Shown here piece after piece: positions 53,960 to 63,749 of a stretch of 64,000 bases of DNA. The notes beneath the pieces are model-generated. The model searched no databases, was not told the origin of the DNA, and worked only from the letters and a program-made list of their open reading frames with translations. The stretch comes from Paenibacillus endoradicis (GTDB lineage Bacteria; Bacillota; Bacilli; Paenibacillales; Paenibacillaceae). The position numbers were made by a program, and so were the translations under genes. The DNA lies in NCBI RefSeq assembly GCF_024721975.1, contig NZ_JANQBB010000003.1, positions 186,001-250,000 on the forward strand, in the 5' to 3' direction. The stretch's first letter is position 1; each line of letters begins with the position of its first letter.

Positions 53960-54853
53960 GTGCCACAAAAACAGAAATATCTAATAGTTGATGGAATGGC
54001 AATCTTATTTCGTGCCTATTTTGCGACATCATTTACAGGGAAAATAAGAAGGACAAGTCAAGGTGTGCCAGTGAACGGTGTTCATGGATTTGTTCGGTAT
54101 TTTCTCGATGCAATTCAAACCTACGAGCCTACGCATGTAATCTGTTGCTGGGACATGGGGTCTAAAACTTTCCGTAGTGAACAATATAGTGAATATAAAG
54201 GGAATCGTCCATCAGCTCCTGAAGATCTTGTTCCACAATTTGATCTTGTTAAAGAAGTTGTGAGTAGTTTTGACGTTCCTAATATCGGTATTCAAGGATA
54301 TGAAGCTGATGATTGCATCGGTACATTAGCAAAAACACTTGGTCAAGAAAATGAAGTCATTATTGTTACTGGCGATCATGATATGTTGCAATTAATCGAC
54401 GAGTCGGTTTATGTTGCGATTATGAAAAAAGGTATCGGTAACTATCAACTATATACCGTTGATAGCTTACTAGAAGAGAAACAATTAACTCCTGCTCAAA
54501 TTATTGATGTCAAAGGATTAATGGGTGATACAGCAGATAATTATCCTGGGGTTAAGGGCATTGGAGAAAAAACCGCTCATAAACTAATTCAGGAGTTTGG
54601 GTCAATTGATCAATTATTAGTTTCATTAGATAAAGTTTCTGCAACGATTAGTCGTAAAATAGAAGCTGATCTAGAAATGCTTCATTTGTCTCGACAATTA
54701 GCAACAATACACTGCGAAGCGCCGCTTGAGCCATTAGTGGAACAACAATGTGTTTGGTGCTTTGATAAACAAAACGTTTACGACAAATTTGAAGAATTAG
54801 AGTTTGGGAGTCTTTCTAAATTGGTAGACGGGGTTACACTAGCAGTAGTATAG
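53960..54853 (+). CDS. 5'-3' exonuclease (PolA N-domain-like, YpcP-type)
   Basis: A 297-residue flap-endonuclease-like nuclease without a polymerase domain. The GTG start at 53960 follows AAAGAGGT. Acidic metal ligands are visible in LIVDGMAILFRAYFA, CCWDMGSKTFRSEQYSEYKGNRP, YEADDCIGTL, VTGDHDMLQLI and KGLMGDTADNYPGVKGIGEKTA (the helix-hairpin-helix). It probably removes RNA primers or flaps. A terminator follows. Confidence 0.92.
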   Translation: MPQKQKYLIVDGMAILFRAYFATSFTGKIRRTSQGVPVNGVHGFVRYFLDAIQTYEPTHVICCWDMGSKTFRSEQYSEYKGNRPSAPEDLVPQFDLVKEVVSSFDVPNIGIQGYEADDCIGTLAKTLGQENEVIIVTGDHDMLQLIDESVYVAIMKKGIGNYQLYTVDSLLEEKQLTPAQIIDVKGLMGDTADNYPGVKGIGEKTAHKLIQEFGSIDQLLVSLDKVSATISRKIEADLEMLHLSRQLATIHCEAPLEPLVEQQCVWCFDKQNVYDKFEELEFGSLSKLVDGVTLAVV

Positions 54854-54905
54854 TGGGCATTAAGATATAAGACTGTGATTACGATGAGTTACAATAGAAT
54901 AGACG

Positions 54906-54939
54906 AAGCAATGGAGATATCTTCTCCATTGCTTTTTTT
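54906..54939 (+). terminator. Terminator after the exonuclease gene
   Basis: AAGCAATGGAGA pairs with TCTCCATTGCTT, then TTTTTT. Confidence 0.9.
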
Positions 54940-55220
54940 GTCGAAAATTGATAATTGTGGTGTAGGTATAATGGTAGATAATAATTTCTCGGTAAAATGC
55001 GTTAAAAAGCAGTATAATGTAATTAATTGTATATAACTATGACTAAATTCACCTTGCAAATCGTGTGGGATTAGGCACTTAGTTGTGAAGTGTTATCAGT
55101 AGTGGAATGAATTCTAGTAGTAAAGTTGTGAAATTTTAGTATACTTGACCTAGATGATCTTGTATAATAAGCAATAGTTAACCACTTGAGATATTTCAAA
55201 CAGAGGGGAGCGACTGAATA
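54940..55220 (+). other. Intergenic region before cheX
   Basis: An AT-rich region. TATAAT-like sequences occur (for example near 55016 and 55160), but none has a -35 at the right distance. No repeat landmark or gene is visible. Confidence 0.5.
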
Positions 55221-55679
55221 GTGAAGGTGGAATATATTAATCCATTTTTGGATTCTGCCAAAATGGTTATTGAACAAGTTATACAAGTACGCCCTTCTAC
55301 TGGTCAAGTATCTATCAAGGATATTAAGTTTGTAGAAGAGTATATTTGGATTCATATCGGATTAAACGGTCAAATGAACGGTAATATTATATTTGGATTA
55401 AAAGAAGATGTTGCCTTGAAGATGATCTCGGCTATGATGGGCGGTTACGCTATATCAGAACTTGATGAAATGGGAAGAAGTGCAATTTCGGAACTAAGTA
55501 ATATGATTAGTGGAAATGCCAGTACTATTTTATCCAATCAGGGAATGTCAGTAGATATTACTCCTCCACGAATTGTTGAAATGGCACATGCTGCTGGATT
55601 CGGTGGATCTAAAGCTTTAACGGTACCTTTAATCATTGAAGGTATTGGAGAATTGGATATTCAAGTTTTAGTTCAATAA
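55221..55679 (+). CDS. cheX: CheX-type chemotaxis phosphatase
   Basis: CheX removes phosphate from CheY. The GTG start at 55221 follows AGAGGGGAG. The 152-residue product shows the single CheC/CheX signature SAISELSNMISGNAS (active-site Glu and Asn three residues apart, near residues 92-100) and ends in a beta-rich half (LTVPLIIEGIGELDIQVLV). No chemotaxis or flagellar gene is next to it. Confidence 0.88.
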   Translation: MKVEYINPFLDSAKMVIEQVIQVRPSTGQVSIKDIKFVEEYIWIHIGLNGQMNGNIIFGLKEDVALKMISAMMGGYAISELDEMGRSAISELSNMISGNASTILSNQGMSVDITPPRIVEMAHAAGFGGSKALTVPLIIEGIGELDIQVLVQ

Positions 55680-55686
55680 TATATAC

Positions 55687-55712
55687 TGGCTCCCTGAGAG
55701 GGAGCTTTTTTC
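55687..55712 (+). terminator. Terminator after cheX
   Basis: GCTCCC-TGAGA-GGGAGC followed by TTTTTT. Confidence 0.88.
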
Positions 55713-55839
55713 ATGCTTAAGATGTTATTAGCATGTATAGTTCATATGCTCTATAAAGTCTATATAAATATAGCAATCTAGCAGTTTTCTATTTTGCTTT
55801 ATCAATTATTATGAAGTACACTGTTGGTGGGTGATATAG

Positions 55840-56613
55840 ATGTTTAATGATAAAGTAATTCTCATTACTGGTGCATCAAGTGGCATTGGTTCACTTCTAG
55901 CACAAGAAGTATCTGCACTAGGTGCAATAACGATACTAACAGGAAGAAATGAGCAACGATTAACTCAAACGTTAGATAAAATATCAGGACAAGCTGCAAT
56001 CTATGTTATGGATGTACAGAATCTAGCAGATGTTGAGTCCACAGTAGAACATATTGTTGCTAAGTATGGCAAAATTGACATATTGATAAATAATGCAGGC
56101 TATGGGAGATTTGATTCAATTGAAAATTTATCAATTGAAGAATATGAACGGATGATGGATACAAACTATATGGGTGTTGTTCGTTGTACAAAAGCTGTTC
56201 TTCCGATTATGGAACGAGCTGGTAGCGGGCATATTGTTAATATAGCATCATTAGCAGGTATGATTGGAAATGCGAAGTCAACCTCCTATGCAGCAACTAA
56301 GCATGCGGTACTAGGTTTTACTAATTCATTACGCATGGAACTTAGAGGAAGACCAATCAAAGTCTCTGCAGTTAATCCTGGTCCGATTAATACTGAGTTT
56401 TTCCATATTGCTGATCCAGATGGAAATTACGTTAAAAATATATCATGGTTTATTATGCAACCAGAATATGTCGTTAAGCAAATAATCAAGCTTCTACGTT
56501 CACAGCGTGCCGAGCTGAGTTTACCACGAACTGCCGCATTTGGATTGAAGTTGTATCAACTCTGTCCTAGATTGATTGATAAAGTAGCAGGTAAATGGTT
56601 GAACAAGAAGTAG
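55840..56613 (+). CDS. Short-chain dehydrogenase/reductase
   Basis: A 257-residue classical SDR. Cofactor motif VILITGASSGIGSLLA, the NNAGYGRF turn, catalytic Ser near INIASLAG (written VNIASLAG) and YxxxK in SYAATKHAVLGF. The Arg in TGRNEQRL after beta-2 favours NADP(H). The substrate is unknown; it resembles the DltE/YqjQ-like group. A remnant of the G-type repeat arm starts immediately after the stop. Confidence 0.87.
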   Translation: MFNDKVILITGASSGIGSLLAQEVSALGAITILTGRNEQRLTQTLDKISGQAAIYVMDVQNLADVESTVEHIVAKYGKIDILINNAGYGRFDSIENLSIEEYERMMDTNYMGVVRCTKAVLPIMERAGSGHIVNIASLAGMIGNAKSTSYAATKHAVLGFTNSLRMELRGRPIKVSAVNPGPINTEFFHIADPDGNYVKNISWFIMQPEYVVKQIIKLLRSQRAELSLPRTAAFGLKLYQLCPRLIDKVAGKWLNKK

Positions 56614-56655
56614 AGGTAGTTCAAAAAGTGGACTTTTATTTTATGTAGCACCTAT
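56614..56655 (+). repeat. Remnant H: solo left arm of a G-type hairpin element
   Basis: AGGTAGTTCAAAAAGTGGAC and then TTTT repeat the start of G1 and G2 (AGGTAGTTCAAAAAGCGGAC) with one change. ATGTAGC also recurs from the next part. The apex and right arm are missing. Confidence 0.75.
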
Positions 56656-56695
56656 ACATCAAAGGGCCCCTAATGGGCAAAGAGAGGATTTTAAT

Positions 56696-58210
56696 ATGTC
56701 TAGTACGAAATGGGCTGAACTTGGAATTAATGAAGTACTAAGTTCAGCGTTAATTAAGCAAGGAATTGTTGACCCAACTGAGGTGCAACAACAAGCTATT
56801 CAATTGCTATTAGAAGGCAAAGATATTTCGGTTAAATCACAAACAGGTAGTGGTAAAACGTTGGCGTTTTTACTACCTATTTTGCAAAACATTAATGTGG
56901 AATCTAAATCAATACAAGCTGTAGTACTTGCACCTACGCAAGAGTTAGCTATGCAAATTGTTCGGGTCGCTGAAAGTTATGCACAACTGATCGGCGTTAG
57001 AGTTCAACAATTAATCGGAGGCGCGGCAGCAAAGCGTCAAATTGAAAAGTTGAAGCTAAATCCACATATCGTTATCGGTACACCTGGTCGAATGAATGAG
57101 TTAGTTAAGAGTAAACGTCTGAAACTGCATCAAGTTAAATATCTTGTTATTGATGAAGCAGATCAAACTTTTGAGCTAGGCACACCAACTGATACCGAGA
57201 ATCTACTATTCAATGTCAATAAGTTGCGACAAACGGCATTTTTCTCTGCTACTTACCCAGAGATTACGATGTCTAGGTATGAAGGTCGTTGGATGAAAGA
57301 ACCCAATCATATTATGATTACACCAGCAGAAAAAGTAGCAAGTACCATCGAACATTTCTATGTTGTATGCGATCAACGTTCTAAGCTAGATACAGCAAGA
57401 CGATTGCTTCGTACACTTAATGCATCTTCTGCATTGTTATTCGTTAATGATACAAATCAAATCTCAAACTGGGAAACCAAAATGAAATATGAAGGATTTA
57501 AGATCGAATCATTATTTGGTGAGGCGGATAAACAACGTAGATCAGCGACATTAACAGCGTTCCGCGAAGGCAAACTTGATGCGATATTATCTACTGACGT
57601 AGCTGCTCGTGGTATTGATATTGTAGATTTACCATTAGTAATTCAGATTGAGCCTGCTGTTGATGCTGATCATTATGTTCACCGAGCAGGTAGAACGGGT
57701 CGTATGGGGAAATCTGGACTAGTTATTTCCATTATTACTCCTCACGAAAAGTTTATTATGGACAAATTCATGAAGCAATTGCATATTAAAATTGAAGAAA
57801 GAATATTGTTCCGTGGTAAATTGTTGAATGAAGCTCAAGTAACTGAGGCGACGAAATACAAGCCAGCAGAGAAGTCTATTGCTCGTAAGCAGGCAGTAGT
57901 TTCGGATCGACCACAAGAGAGTGTTGGTAAGGCGAAACAAGCGGATTCAATCAAGTCTAATCCATTAAAAGGAAGTTCGACTGCTAGCATTAACAGTGGA
58001 TCTATCAAAGCTGAAGTAACTAACAAATCAGGTGAAGAACGTCAAGTTTCCACTTCTAACAATTCTGATCTCAGTAATAATAGTAGTGTGAAAAAAGACA
58101 AAAAAACTGGTCCTATTGCAAAAGCTAAGTCTAAGAAAAAAGCAAATAGCGGTAAAAATAAAGGTGCTCCTAAGTGGTTGAAAGAAAAGAGACAAACTAC
58201 GGATAACTAA
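56696..58210 (+). CDS. DEAD-box ATP-dependent RNA helicase
   Basis: A 504-residue helicase: Q motif (WAELGINEVLSSALIKQGI..PTEVQQQAI), motif I SQTGSGKTLAF, Ia PTQELAMQI, II VIDEADQ, III FFSATYPE, V STDVAARGIDI and VI HRAGRTGRMG. The core ends near residue 370, and a basic Lys/Ser/Asn-rich tail of about 130 residues (KKDKKTGPIAKAKSKKKANS) probably binds RNA nonspecifically, as in CshA-like cold-shock or ribosome-assembly helicases. The specific ortholog is not clear. Confidence 0.9.
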   Translation: MSSTKWAELGINEVLSSALIKQGIVDPTEVQQQAIQLLLEGKDISVKSQTGSGKTLAFLLPILQNINVESKSIQAVVLAPTQELAMQIVRVAESYAQLIGVRVQQLIGGAAAKRQIEKLKLNPHIVIGTPGRMNELVKSKRLKLHQVKYLVIDEADQTFELGTPTDTENLLFNVNKLRQTAFFSATYPEITMSRYEGRWMKEPNHIMITPAEKVASTIEHFYVVCDQRSKLDTARRLLRTLNASSALLFVNDTNQISNWETKMKYEGFKIESLFGEADKQRRSATLTAFREGKLDAILSTDVAARGIDIVDLPLVIQIEPAVDADHYVHRAGRTGRMGKSGLVISIITPHEKFIMDKFMKQLHIKIEERILFRGKLLNEAQVTEATKYKPAEKSIARKQAVVSDRPQESVGKAKQADSIKSNPLKGSSTASINSGSIKAEVTNKSGEERQVSTSNNSDLSNNSSVKKDKKTGPIAKAKSKKKANSGKNKGAPKWLKEKRQTTDN

Positions 58211-58261
58211 GTAATATGGTAGATTTTATCTGCTATTAGTCTACTCAAGACATCTATTGCA

Positions 58262-58297
58262 AAAGAGTAAAAGCAAATTGCTTTTACTCTTTTTTTG
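58262..58297 (+). terminator. Terminator after the helicase gene
   Basis: AAAGAGTAAAAGCAA pairs with TTGCTTTTACTCTTT, then further T. Confidence 0.92.
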
Positions 58298-58352
58298 ATA
58301 TTAATGTAGAAATTAGGTATGCTTAGTATGAAGAGATAAATGAGGTGAAATG

Positions 58353-59105
58353 ATGAGTACAGTATTAAGTGTTGAACAATTAAGTGGAGGATATAGTCCT
58401 CGTAAAGCGATTATTCAAAACATTAATCTACATATCGAGTCAGGTGAGATGATAGGTCTTATCGGAGTTAATGGTGCAGGGAAAAGTACAACGATTAAAC
58501 ATATTTTAGGATTAATGACTCCACATAAAGGAACCATTATGATTAATGGTACGACATTACAGGATGATGTTGAAAAATATAGAAGTGGTTATACTTATGT
58601 GCCTGAAACGCCAGTTCTTTTCGAAGAATTAACGGTTGAGGAACATTTGCAATTAACAGCAATGGCATATAGTGTACCTCAGAAACAATATGAACAACAA
58701 GTCGAACTATTACTAGAACGATACCATATGGTGAAAAAACGTAAATCAGTTACAGCACATCTTTCTAAAGGTATGAAACAAAAAGTAATGATCATGAGTG
58801 CTTTATTAGCGAAGCCTTCACTGTTTATCATTGATGAGCCATTTCTCGGACTTGATCCATTAGGTATTCGTTCTTTGCTACTAGAACTAGAAGAAGTGAA
58901 GCGGAATGGATCTTCGATTTTGATGAGTTCGCATATTCTTGCAACGATTGAACACTATTGTGACAGATTCCTAATGTTAGATGGCGGGCAAGTTGTTGCG
59001 CAAGGGACACTACAACAGATGCTTGAGCAAGCTAATCAAGGAGGAGGTCAAGCGAGAAATCTTGAAGAAGCCTTCTATGAACTATTAAATGGAGGGGAAG
59101 TCTAA
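58353..59105 (+). CDS. ecsA: ABC transporter ATPase EcsA
   Basis: The 250-residue ATPase has Walker A GVNGAGKSTTIKHILG, signature HLSKGMKQKVMIMSALL and Walker B LFIIDEPFLGLDPLG. Size and the coupled large permease identify the Ecs system, which in B. subtilis affects protein secretion, RasP-mediated intramembrane proteolysis, competence and sporulation. ATG 58353 is preferred to 58350 because GAGGTG is five bases away. The stop TAA shares its last base with the ecsB start. Confidence 0.87.
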   Translation: MSTVLSVEQLSGGYSPRKAIIQNINLHIESGEMIGLIGVNGAGKSTTIKHILGLMTPHKGTIMINGTTLQDDVEKYRSGYTYVPETPVLFEELTVEEHLQLTAMAYSVPQKQYEQQVELLLERYHMVKKRKSVTAHLSKGMKQKVMIMSALLAKPSLFIIDEPFLGLDPLGIRSLLLELEEVKRNGSSILMSSHILATIEHYCDRFLMLDGGQVVAQGTLQQMLEQANQGGGQARNLEEAFYELLNGGEV

Positions 59106-60340
59106 TGTCTGCTGATGTGTTGCAGTTATGGCATAAGCGAAAGAGAGCATTCACGACAGAAATTTTGCCATATATTAAATATATGTCGCGGAGTGGCTTT
59201 CCTGCTTTTCTCTCGTTAATTGGTATTGTAAGTATTATTCAGTACATTAATCTAATTAAAAACGTACCAGAAAATTTCCCGATTGAATTCATTGGTGCAC
59301 TCGTACTTACACCATTGATAAGCTATAATCCTTTACGTACGTGGTTAAAAGAAGCAGATACGATATTTCTAATGCCTATGGAACATCGATTGAATTCATA
59401 TATAAAACAATCTCATATTCGTTCATTGAGAAATGGATTCATATATCTGCTCATCGTTACTTTGTTATACTGGCCGCTATATCGTCAAACAGATGCGTAT
59501 CAACCGATAGTTTTTATAGCAGTACTCATACTATTGAAAACTGTGAATCATGTGATGGCTTGGAAGGAACGTCAGCTCGTCTGGTCAATGAATCGTAACA
59601 TTATGAGATTATTCCGTTGGCTGTTAATGTGTATGTTACTATTTGGTTGGCTACTATCAAGTCGTTGGGGCATGTTATGTTTAACTGTTATAGTGTTAGC
59701 AATGTTAGTTACTCTATATAGAGTGACGACTAAGCAACATTTCCCATGGGAACGATTAATTGCTGAAGAACGAATAACGATTCGTCGTTTATATTCATTT
59801 TTTAGTTGGTTCATTGATGTACGTGTTGGACCACCAATAGTGAAACAAAGAAAATACTTAAGTTGGATTATTCCGTTTGTTCCATATAAGAAACAATATA
59901 CATTTGTTTATTTACATCTCATTACGTTCGTACGTACTGAAATTGGTGGGATTTGTATAAGACTTCTTATTCTCGGTGGACTGGTGAATTACTTAGTTGC
60001 GACTGGAAATGGTATGGATGGATGGGGAACTGTCATTAGTTATATTCTGTTTGGAATGATCATAACATTGCAAATTGGCTCATTACGCAAAGTACATCGC
60101 TACGCGATTTGGAAAGATATCTTTCCTATGCAATTAAAGCTACAGCAACAGCAGATTATCACGATTGATCGCTTATTAAGTTATATGATGCTCATTGTAT
60201 TACTGGTGACAACGATCCCTATGTGGGGAGGACATTTTTTACAAGTTGTTGTTATGATTTTATTCGCATTACTGTATCCTATCGTTCGTGCTTTCAATAT
60301 GAAGCGTAAGCTTGAAAAAGAAGTAGATGATCTGGATTAA
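59105..60340 (+). CDS. ecsB: ABC transporter permease EcsB
   Basis: A 411-residue membrane protein with about ten hydrophobic segments, matching EcsB in length and in features such as LWHKRKRAFTTEILPYIKYM at the start, PLISYNPLRTWLKEADTIFLMPME and the long basic loop TTKQHFPWERLIAEERITIRR. It overlaps ecsA by one base. A strong terminator closes the operon. Confidence 0.87.
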   Translation: MSADVLQLWHKRKRAFTTEILPYIKYMSRSGFPAFLSLIGIVSIIQYINLIKNVPENFPIEFIGALVLTPLISYNPLRTWLKEADTIFLMPMEHRLNSYIKQSHIRSLRNGFIYLLIVTLLYWPLYRQTDAYQPIVFIAVLILLKTVNHVMAWKERQLVWSMNRNIMRLFRWLLMCMLLFGWLLSSRWGMLCLTVIVLAMLVTLYRVTTKQHFPWERLIAEERITIRRLYSFFSWFIDVRVGPPIVKQRKYLSWIIPFVPYKKQYTFVYLHLITFVRTEIGGICIRLLILGGLVNYLVATGNGMDGWGTVISYILFGMIITLQIGSLRKVHRYAIWKDIFPMQLKLQQQQIITIDRLLSYMMLIVLLVTTIPMWGGHFLQVVVMILFALLYPIVRAFNMKRKLEKEVDDLD

Positions 60341-60357
60341 TTATTTACGATTAAATG

Positions 60358-60397
60358 AAAAAGGGATTCAGAATGTTTTCATTCTGAATCCCTTTTG
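60358..60397. terminator. Bidirectional terminator between ecsB and the aminotransferase
   Basis: AAAAGGGATTCAGAATG pairs with CATTCTGAATCCCTTTT, with A and T runs on both sides. Confidence 0.92.
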
Positions 60398-60420
60398 TTA
60401 CCAACAGATAAGAAGGTTTA

Positions 60421-61737
60421 TTAAACTTGTTCAGTAAGTTCTAGAACAGCTTTGTAGATGGAATCATATAATTCTTCTAGTTGCTCGCCTTCGATACAAG
60501 AGAAGGCAACGCGAAGGTCTGTATCTCCAAGAGCAATGGTTCCGATTCCGTATTTGTCTAGTAATAATAGACGAACCGAATCAGCAGTTACATTTGAAAG
60601 TTTCAAGCACATAAAGTATCCAGAGTTGAATGGATAGTATTGCAATGTATCACCATAGCGACCGCTATCTAGCAAACCTTTTACAATATTGGCACGGTTT
60701 TTCATAATCTCGAATTTTTCAGCTTTTTGAGCTTCAAAGTCTGGAGAATTAAGTGCATGCAATACAAAAGTTTGAGATGGATGAGGTCCACTTGAAATTG
60801 TGGAACGAATAACGCCCATCGTTTTTTGTTCAAGCGCTGCTAGCGCTGCTTTAGAAGAGGAAGCATAAGTGATAAAGCCTACGCGGAAGCCCCATACATA
60901 CTCTTCTTTTGTTGCACCATCGATTTTAACAGCAAGTACATTAGGATGAAGATCAGCTAATTTGCTGAACAGAGATTCTTGCATAGAATCTTCAAAGAAT
61001 AATCCAAAGTAGGCATCATCCGTTACTGCAACAACTTTAACGCCTTCTTCTGCTGCAGCTTTAATCGCAGCAATGATAGCGTCTCCGTCTTGGTCATCTG
61101 GTGTATAACCCGTTGGATTATTAGGGAAGTTAAGGATTACTATCGCTTTGCCTTTGCCCTTTTGAGCAAGCAATGCTTCACGTAAACCTTTACTATTGAA
61201 TCGTTGTTCTTCATTATATAGTGGATATTCCACGATTTCAGCGTTACGACGAACACCGAAAGTTAATTCATAGTTTTCCCAGTTTTTATCAGGGATAATG
61301 ACAGCGTCTCCTGTATCTGCAAATAGATCAGCAACAATACTTAGACCATGCGTTAAAGCATTTGTCACGATCGGATTGCTAATCTCAGCTTGTACAGAAG
61401 CTAATGAAGGATTATCTTTTACCATTTTTTCACGCCAAGCAGTACGAAGTTCCGGCTTACCTGCAGGTGGAGCATATTCGTATATATCTTTAGGATCATA
61501 AGCGCTTAAAGTATCTTGGATAACTTTAAGGTGCATCGGCTTGCCACCTTCAGTTGCAATACCAATTGTAGCATTATACTTTTTCGCTTTAGCCTTTGCT
61601 TCTGCAGATTGGCTAAGGATACCTTCTTTCGGGAAATAAATTGCTTTCCCTAGATTAGATAACATGTCATAGACAGCTGGACTCTCTTGTTGCAGGGTCT
61701 CATTAAGTTGCTGAGCTAATGGGTTCATGGACTTCAT
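60421..61737 (-). CDS. Class I aminotransferase of unassigned substrate
   Basis: A 438-residue PLP enzyme on the minus strand. Motifs: IYEYAPPAGKPELRTAWREKM, LNFPNNPTGYTP, VAVTDDAYFGLFFED and the likely Schiff-base Lys in VKIDGATKEEYVWGFRVGF. This active-site sequence (GATKEEYVWG) differs from the usual SxSKxxxxxGxRxG and marks a distinct subgroup. GGAAGG precedes the start. It is divergent from an AraC-type regulator at 61987, which may control it. Confidence 0.82.
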   Translation of the reverse strand: MKSMNPLAQQLNETLQQESPAVYDMLSNLGKAIYFPKEGILSQSAEAKAKAKKYNATIGIATEGGKPMHLKVIQDTLSAYDPKDIYEYAPPAGKPELRTAWREKMVKDNPSLASVQAEISNPIVTNALTHGLSIVADLFADTGDAVIIPDKNWENYELTFGVRRNAEIVEYPLYNEEQRFNSKGLREALLAQKGKGKAIVILNFPNNPTGYTPDDQDGDAIIAAIKAAAEEGVKVVAVTDDAYFGLFFEDSMQESLFSKLADLHPNVLAVKIDGATKEEYVWGFRVGFITYASSSKAALAALEQKTMGVIRSTISSGPHPSQTFVLHALNSPDFEAQKAEKFEIMKNRANIVKGLLDSGRYGDTLQYYPFNSGYFMCLKLSNVTADSVRLLLLDKYGIGTIALGDTDLRVAFSCIEGEQLEELYDSIYKAVLELTEQV

Positions 61738-61986
61738 TCCATCCTTCCGAAATCAATCATATTTATAGGTTAGTGCAGTCGCACATATTATAACATTATT
61801 ACTTCAACTAGACCATGAACAACAAAAATATTTTTCAATCGTTCAATTTGCATTTATTTTCTGTTGAACCTTTCGCTAGTTTAATTATAATGGAGTATAG
61901 GGATATTATTTTTTTGCACAATTTGTATAGTGACTCTAATAGATATAGTTTATTTACATTAATTGAAGTAGTAGGAGGGGTCAATT

Positions 61987-62772
61987 ATGCTGGATATATC
62001 GCCGGATAAGCTATTACTAAAGCCTGCCTTCGCAAAAATTGTTTGCGAACCAGGTTGGAGATGGGCAAGACGAGAAAAACCTATGCCGAATTTTGATCTA
62101 TTCTACGTTTGGAGTGGAGAAGGCGACGTTGAAGTTAACGGTGTACATCATGAAGTAGGTCCAGGAAGTTGTTTCTTATTCCGTCCTGGTGATTATACAA
62201 GCGCTACACATAATCCACAAAAGCCGTTAGTGCTAACATATATTCACTTCGCGACTGAAGAAGCTGTCGAGGTAATTCCAAAGCGCTATCGCTTGTTGAA
62301 GGATACGATAGATTTTGAATTTTTATTATCGCGATATGTTAGACTATTTCTAATTCAGACCTTTGCTGCTGAAGAGGAAGCTAAGCTTGTATTGAAACAA
62401 ATTATGATTCATTTGCTCCGTGCTGATTTCCAGACGCCAACAGAGAAAAAGGCAAGTAATCAGCTAACTGAATCGATTCATGAAGTGGCTAACTTCATTC
62501 GTCAAAATCCGAGTGTTGCTCACCGAGTGGAAGATCTTGCGATGCGCGCTCAATTGTCACCACGTTATTTTTCAATGAAGTTTAGAGAAGTGCTTGGTAT
62601 GTCCGTTCAAACCTATATGATTCGTACAAGAATTGATAGAGCTCAATACTTGTTAACTCATGCAGGGATGAATGTAACTGAAGTTGCCGATGCACTAGGC
62701 TACAGAGATATTTTCTTCTTTAGTAGACAATTTAAGCAATACACAGGAAAAAATCCATCTGAGATAAGATAA
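61987..62772 (+). CDS. AraC-family regulator
   Basis: A 261-residue protein with an N-terminal cupin domain (GEGDVEVNGVHHEVGPGSCFLFRPGDY, about 40-70) and a C-terminal AraC HTH pair (VEDLAMRAQLSPRYFSMKF and VTEVADALGYRDIFFFSRQF). AGGAGGGG precedes the ATG. The ligand is unknown. It is divergent from the aminotransferase and convergent with psd across a shared terminator. Confidence 0.9.
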   Translation: MLDISPDKLLLKPAFAKIVCEPGWRWARREKPMPNFDLFYVWSGEGDVEVNGVHHEVGPGSCFLFRPGDYTSATHNPQKPLVLTYIHFATEEAVEVIPKRYRLLKDTIDFEFLLSRYVRLFLIQTFAAEEEAKLVLKQIMIHLLRADFQTPTEKKASNQLTESIHEVANFIRQNPSVAHRVEDLAMRAQLSPRYFSMKFREVLGMSVQTYMIRTRIDRAQYLLTHAGMNVTEVADALGYRDIFFFSRQFKQYTGKNPSEIR

Positions 62773-62774
62773 GA

Positions 62775-62823
62775 AAAAAGTGTAGCTAGCTGAATGTGGA
62801 ATTCAGCTAGCTACGCTTTTTTT
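62775..62823. terminator. Bidirectional terminator between the AraC gene and psd
   Basis: AAAAAGTGTAGCTAGCTGAA pairs with TTCAGCTAGCTACGCTTTTT (one G-U), with A and T runs on either side. Confidence 0.92.
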
Positions 62824-62832
62824 GATGAATAA

Positions 62833-63624
62833 TTAAGTTTTTGTAATCATTGTACCGAGTTTTTGACCCATATATACTTTACTATTTAATTGAATAATAG
62901 GATCGGGCTCATATGAATTGGTCTCTGTCAGTAATACTACGGTAGAACCGAATGCGAAATAAGCTAGCTCTTCACCACGTTCTACTTGATCTTTATCACG
63001 CTGTACATAGTGAATACTACTTACATTCATCGCACCAACTTTTACGGCTGCTACAGTATGGTCATGGTTATTAATATAAGTAATTAAACGTTCATTCCTA
63101 CTTAGTACACGCTTCATATGAGTCAGTCCGAAATTATTTACAGGGTAAACTTTACCTGGAAGGTGTACTCGTCCAATAATAGTTCCCCCAATTGGAGTAT
63201 GAATACGATGGTAGTCTGTTGGACTTAAGTACAAGACATAATAATATCCGTTAAGAAACTTCTTGGATTGGACTTCGTCTGCTAGCAATTCTGAGACGGA
63301 ATAATCTTGGCCCTTCACATTAAGAATTGTACCGTTACGAATGACTCCACAACCAGTGATAAGAGCATCGACAGGTGATACAAGTGCAGATGCTGTAGCG
63401 TCAACTTGACGAAGGCCATCTTTCAGACGTCTTGTGAAAAACTCGTTCAACGTTCCATACTGATCGATTGGTTTTGCAGCTTCTTCTACTTTTATCCCAT
63501 ATGCTGATGCGAATTTTTTAATGAAAAGGCGACTTCCACGGGACTGTGCGAATGCACCTGTAATACGAGAAATCCATTTCTGAGAGGTTAGCTCTGTCAT
63601 TGCGCGTAATAGCCACTTCAACAT
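62833..63624 (-). CDS. psd: Phosphatidylserine decarboxylase proenzyme
   Basis: The membrane-associated enzyme makes phosphatidylethanolamine. The 263-residue proenzyme has the His in YLSPTDYHRIHTPIGG (about 140) and the self-cleavage site FAFGSTVVLL, with Ser227 as pyruvoyl precursor (FGST in place of the classical LGST). The length equals the Bacillus enzyme. AAAGGAGA lies upstream of the start on its strand. pssA is not adjacent. Confidence 0.94.
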   Translation of the reverse strand: MLKWLLRAMTELTSQKWISRITGAFAQSRGSRLFIKKFASAYGIKVEEAAKPIDQYGTLNEFFTRRLKDGLRQVDATASALVSPVDALITGCGVIRNGTILNVKGQDYSVSELLADEVQSKKFLNGYYYVLYLSPTDYHRIHTPIGGTIIGRVHLPGKVYPVNNFGLTHMKRVLSRNERLITYINNHDHTVAAVKVGAMNVSSIHYVQRDKDQVERGEELAYFAFGSTVVLLTETNSYEPDPIIQLNSKVYMGQKLGTMITKT

Positions 63625-63749
63625 AATAATTTATATCTCCTTTAATCATGATCTCTAATACAATATGATCAAACCTTATACTATACGAGCAGGTTATAAT
63701 GATGCAACTATTATTTCCTGTTTTCTAGAGATAAGCTAGATATTCACAG

